Source: Microglena sp. YARC (lineage: Eukaryota; Chlorophyta; Chlorophyceae; Chlamydomonadales; Chlamydomonadaceae). From it: DNA of 64,000 bases. The notes under the pieces are model-generated. The model searched no databases and was not told the origin of the DNA. It was given only the letters and a program-made list of their open reading frames with translations. Shown one piece after another: positions 61,204 through 64,000 of this stretch (position 1 is its first letter; each line of letters begins with the position of its first letter). Location of the stretch: positions 126,086,502 to 126,150,501 of the forward strand of contig CM039462.1 of the NCBI GenBank assembly GCA_022414725.1. Direction: 5' to 3'. The translations under genes were made by a program, and so were the position numbers.

Positions 61204-61607
61204 CGAGCAACAGAGCTCCCAGGCGAAGCGTGGCTCCGTTCCTAACGAGACGTACCCAGCGAAGCTTGCTCGCCAGGATGCAAACAAGAAAGCAAGGGAT
61301 AACAAGCTCGACGAGCGCATTGAACAGGAGCGCGCTGACCGTGCCTCTTACGAGGAGAACAAGGACAAGGCCCTCAGTCCCATATATCCCGGCGAGCTGA
61401 TGAGCCTGCCGATGGCGGTTCGCCACACTGAATTGTTCAAGCACCAGGGTTACGTGCAGACCCCCGGCGTCATGATGATCGATGTCCCCAAGGTGGGTGG
61501 TTTTCACCTCTGCTAATTTATGAAACATATACCACAAATCATCGCCACCTGTATACAGTAACTATGCACTCATTCTTCCCCCCTCCCCACAGAACGACGC
61601 ATCCTAA
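61202..61607 (+). pseudogene. Open frame with intron after the ATPase, probable lost C-terminus
   Basis: Directly after the pentanucleotide array an open frame reads IEQQSSQAKRGSVPNETYPA, KLARQDANKKARDNKLDERI and LMSLPMAVRHTELFKHQGYV to VPK at 61492. GTGGGT then starts a 100-base intron (61493-61592) with a CTAAT branch-like sequence and the acceptor TTCCCCCCTCCCCACAG, and the last exon NDAS ends at TAA 61607. There is no ATG at the start. It may be the original C-terminal part of the ATPase, cut off by the array, or a separate spliced gene. The coding style and intron are eukaryotic. Confidence 0.5.
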
Positions 61608-61637
61608 GCCGCATCCGCAACTAAACATGTCATCTCG

Positions 61638-62324
61638 ATGGTCGAGGACGAGCTCAAGACAAACAATCCCGACTTCAAGTTCGAGCTCGCCGGCAAGAAT
61701 CAGGAGTCAAAATTCTTGATGTCTTACAAGGGCAACACTCGCCTCGCTGGCAAGACTCTGAACGACTGGAACAACTGCTACACCGCGTACATCCTGCGAC
61801 CAGTACAGTGCAACCTGGCCTCTGCAACCGGCAGTGTCACGCCCACAGCCACGTGGGAGTTCGTGATCAAAGACGGTCGCGTCATGGCTAAGTACAGCAC
61901 GACGCACGTGGAACCGCCTCTCATCGCATCCCCCCGTGAGACGCCAGAGGGTGGTGGTACACCACCAACTACATTCGATGTATGGATGGACATGATACGC
62001 AAATACGATGGCCACAAGGAGCTGCAGAAATATTTCAAATCTGGGAGCAATGGCAACTTGTACGTGTCGCTTCTGGCTTTGTCAGTGTACCACGCCGACA
62101 CTGACTGGTCGCTGGGCATGATGAGGAAATATGGCTATGATTCCATATCAGGCCACCAGAATTGTTTGAAATGCAATGCGGAAGGGCCAAACCGCTTGCT
62201 CGAACCTGTGCAGTGCGTTGGACGTGTGCGTTCGGGCACGTACCGTGCCGTTGATATTCCGAAGCTGCAGCAGTCCTGTATCGAGTACTGCATCAAGATC
62301 ATTCGTCGCAACCAGATCATGTGA
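61638..62324 (+). CDS. Unknown protein
   Basis: 228 residues from ATG 61638. The text includes FELAGKNQESKFLMSYKGNT, LAGKTLNDWNNCYTAYILRP and FDVWMDMIRKYDGHKELQKY; a late Cys cluster (HQNCLKCNAEG, EPVQCVG, SCIEYC) may bind metal. No family was recognised. A 40-base piece (61876-61915, with TCATGGCTAAGTACAGCACG) recurs at 63506-63545. The gene follows the spliced frame with a 30-base gap, and converges with the methyltransferase genes. Confidence 0.55.
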   Translation: MVEDELKTNNPDFKFELAGKNQESKFLMSYKGNTRLAGKTLNDWNNCYTAYILRPVQCNLASATGSVTPTATWEFVIKDGRVMAKYSTTHVEPPLIASPRETPEGGGTPPTTFDVWMDMIRKYDGHKELQKYFKSGSNGNLYVSLLALSVYHADTDWSLGMMRKYGYDSISGHQNCLKCNAEGPNRLLEPVQCVGRVRSGTYRAVDIPKLQQSCIEYCIKIIRRNQIM

Positions 62325-62329
62325 TGATG

Positions 62330-62662
62330 TCATGACTTGGTCCAGTTTTGGGGAAAGCCCATGAGTGCTTCTGTCCACGTTGGGTTCACGGTGTGTGTCC
62401 CACGCAACGATATGATATCGTGTCCATACTTCTCCAGTGTGAGCCGGTCGTGGAAAACGCGAGTGGCAAAATTATGGTGATTCTGATTCCATTTGTCCAC
62501 AGGGTTTATTGTGACGTACAATGCTCCTTTGGGATGCACCGGGGTCGGCCACATACTCGTTACGCGCTTGTCGGGAATCTCGAGGAGTGGATAATTTACT
62601 CGATTGACGGCATCATCGTCCCATTCTCTATCGAGGTCTGTCACCATTTTTTCCCCCGCCAT
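62330..62662 (-). CDS. C5-methyltransferase-associated segment (target-recognition side)
   Basis: 110 residues from ATG 62662, overlapping the end of the methyltransferase frame by 35 bases. The end HTVNPTWTEALMGFPQNWT is the N-P-x-W-x-E-x-LMGFP-x-x-W motif that I know as part of phage and algal-virus type cytosine-5 methyltransferases, together with MWPTP before it. In relatives this block lies before the G-N-A-V-x-P-Q motif in the same protein. Here it follows it, in a separate frame. Either the gene is circularly permuted and split, or this is a partner subunit. Confidence 0.55.
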   Translation of the reverse strand: MAGEKMVTDLDREWDDDAVNRVNYPLLEIPDKRVTSMWPTPVHPKGALYVTINPVDKWNQNHHNFATRVFHDRLTLEKYGHDIISLRGTHTVNPTWTEALMGFPQNWTKS

Positions 62663-63371
62663 ATAGTGCGTGATTACTCAGAACCCGCAATGCCAGTGTT
62701 ACGACCTGGGGAACGACGGCGTTACCAAGGGCTTGTATACGTTCAGTGTAGCCATCAGTCTTTTGCGCAAGCTTAGGGAGTGACCGCTCCAGTCGCACAA
62801 AGTTGTGAACGTAAGGGTGCGACATGCTCGACAGTATCTTGGGCGACTCAGCTCCAGGACGAACAGCCAGGCAGTACCACCTCCGACGAATGTGCCGCGC
62901 ACCCACGTCTGAAGCTGCGAATGTCCCCGAAATCACCTTGAACCCCCGCTTTTTGAAATCGCTCTCGATGCGTTTGAGCCCATCAGCAACATTGCGGATG
63001 TTGGGGGAGTTCTCCATGAGGACAGTGTCAATGTCTGCCAACTCGTCCACCACCCGCATGATCTGGAAATAAAATCCAGATTTGTTGCCTTTGATGCCAA
63101 GCTTTTTTCCGGGCCGGACAATTGACACGTCCTGGCATGGGAAGCTCGCTGTGATCATCGTTGGCCTGCCCCGCAGCTGCTTACCATTCAATGTGCGCAC
63201 GTCATCAAACACCGGTGCCTTCGGCAGCTGCCCGTCCTCCATGCGCGCTAACAACACAGATTTAGCAAACGGGTCGATCTCGCAATATGCGACGGGCTTG
63301 GCGACGTCACGCAATGCGAGCGCATGCCCTCCTATGCCACTGAACAGGTCTAGTGTGCGTATTTTAGGCAT
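62628..63371 (-). CDS. DNA cytosine-5 methyltransferase
   Basis: 247 residues from ATG 63371. Motif I is LDLFSGIGGHALAL (AdoMet binding); YCEIDPFAKSVL, TMITASFPCQDVS (motif IV with catalytic Cys), LMENSPNIRNV (motif VI, ENS rather than ENV), ARHIRRRWYCLAV (motif VIII) and ERIQALGNAVVPQVV (motifs IX-X) follow. All catalytic features are present. The target-recognition region between VIII and IX is very short (about 45 residues), and the missing block seems to be encoded in the next frame (62662-62330). The enzyme transfers methyl groups to cytosine in DNA; its origin could be viral or a transposon. A 34-base direct repeat lies just upstream. Confidence 0.88.
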   Translation of the reverse strand: MPKIRTLDLFSGIGGHALALRDVAKPVAYCEIDPFAKSVLLARMEDGQLPKAPVFDDVRTLNGKQLRGRPTMITASFPCQDVSIVRPGKKLGIKGNKSGFYFQIMRVVDELADIDTVLMENSPNIRNVADGLKRIESDFKKRGFKVISGTFAASDVGARHIRRRWYCLAVRPGAESPKILSSMSHPYVHNFVRLERSLPKLAQKTDGYTERIQALGNAVVPQVVTLALRVLSNHALYGGGKNGDRPR

Positions 63372-63438
63372 CTTGTTTTATCCATAGTTTGAATTTTAAA
63401 TGAATCTTGTTTTATCAATAGTTTGAATTTTAAATGCA
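63371..63438. repeat. 34-bp direct repeat, two units, upstream of the methyltransferase
   Basis: TCTTGTTTTATCCATAGTTT then GAATTTTAAATGAA, repeated with two differences. It is AT-rich and occupies the promoter position of the leftward gene. Confidence 0.85.
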
Positions 63439-63580
63439 TCACCCCATGGGTGCGCAAAATGGCAAGACAACATCCTGGTGTATAAAGTACCAGTCCAAAC
63501 TGTAGGGTCGCTTCATGGCTAAGTACAGCACGACGCACTTGGACGAGGTGCCGCAGCCAGAGCGCCACCGCCGCACCTAG

Positions 63581-63836
63581 CCCACGCAGCAAACGGCCGA
63601 GCTCGTCCTGGACCCAGATGACCCAGATGACCCCGAGGAGCGCGAGGCGCTAAAAAAGCAGCTGCGCGACGAGAAGCTTATGACTGACCTCGTTACAAGC
63701 GAGGTCACCAAGATGCTGTACCGCTTCTGCAAGCTCAATCCAGAGTTCATCGGAACCATGTCCGACTTTGAAGCTGGTCTGAAAAGCTTTTCCAGGTCCC
63801 TGTTCGTAGAGGATCCGATTGGCCATGTTGCCCCAT
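63581..63836 (+). CDS. Open frame or exon, unknown
   Basis: After a TAG at 63578 and an acceptor-like CCTAGCCCACGCAG the frame reads ELVLDPDDPDDPEEREALKK and MTDLVTSEVTKMLYRFCKLN, then FEAGLKSFSRSLFVEDPIGH. It remains open to the window end, but the last 160 bases look non-coding in this frame and coding on the other strand. There is no start codon, so it would be an internal exon. Acidic and helical; unrecognised. Confidence 0.35.
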
Positions 63837-64000
63837 TTATGTCCAGAACCAACTCGGGTGAAATGTCGTACCCTCCAATGTCTCGGGTCGCGAATTGGCG
63901 TAGGCCACAACCGCGTAGTTGCGGTCACGTGTGGGGTCCCAAGCATCCGGCTTGCCAAGCAGACGTTCAAGCATGTCGACAATCTCCAGGACAGTCTCTA
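63837..64000 (-). CDS. C-terminal end of a leftward gene (partial)
   Basis: Entering from the right edge, the frame reads ETVLEIVDMLERLLGKPDAW, DPTRDRNYAVVAYANSRPET and HPSWFWT to TAA at 63837. The 54 residues have strong protein character. The rest of the gene lies outside the window. No family was recognised. Confidence 0.4.
   Translation of the reverse strand, partial: ETVLEIVDMLERLLGKPDAWDPTRDRNYAVVAYANSRPETLEGTTFHPSWFWT

Overview
The window reads as a eukaryotic scaffold carrying a large endogenous or co-assembled giant-virus (Nucleocytoviricota) region, interrupted by an island of host-type repeats. Viral hallmarks recognised by eye are: a broken major capsid protein (22974-24484), homologues of RNA polymerase subunits RPB9 and RPB6 (43.2-44.1 kb), a broken poxvirus A18-type superfamily II helicase (40.4-41.7 kb), three virion-protein families that recur in giant viruses (the DUF5762-like gene at 8.9-9.5 kb, the DUF5899-like gene at 10.6-13.0 kb, and the 'DSRSR' protein at 19.4-20.3 kb), a repeat-rich fibre with an S74 chaperone tail (4.0-6.6 kb) and an intronless histone H3 (13.2 kb). 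Family names come from memory of conserved motifs; no search was run. A pherophorin-like secreted protein (18.0-19.4 kb) and the histone fragment with a spliceosomal intron (52.9-53.5 kb) suggest a green-algal host. That is inference.

Layout. 0-1 kb: an acidic-tailed gene, possibly host or transposon. 1.2-22.6 kb: densely packed, mostly intact viral genes on both strands, dominated by membrane and virion proteins, with relics of a Fanzor (TnpB-like) transposon at about 6.6-7.0, 13.7-14.2 and 16.8-17.7 kb. 22.9-33.6 kb: recognisable viral genes (capsid protein, a two-domain HNH-like zinc protein, a second fibre gene) shredded by frequent single-base indels, ending in exactly 1000 N. 34.7-43.1 kb: more broken genes in poor-quality sequence. 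43.2-48.6 kb: intact viral genes again (RPB9, RPB6, membrane proteins, an endonuclease/exonuclease/phosphatase-like protein). 48.6-55.9 kb: host-like DNA with 181-bp satellite arrays in two orientations, a divergent histone H3 fragment with an intron, a 160-bp tandem array and foldback repeats. 55.9-58.8 kb: viral-type genes resume, the first lacking its start. 59-64 kb: a superfamily II-like ATPase gene, an intron-bearing downstream exon, an unrecognised gene, and a cytosine-5 methyltransferase split over two overlapping frames.

How it fits together. The intact genes amount to a virion-assembly and late-transcription toolkit: capsid, fibre, membrane-anchored virion proteins and RNA polymerase subunits. 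Two kinds of damage should be kept apart. Isolated events in otherwise clean regions (an in-frame TAG in the DUF5762-like gene, another TAG at 7237, the three-way split of the DUF5899-like gene, single frameshifts) look like pseudogenisation or rare recoding. The dense indels flanking the N gap look like unpolished long-read sequence. The satellite/histone island between two viral stretches is either a real integration structure or a scaffold mis-join, and only read-level data can tell.
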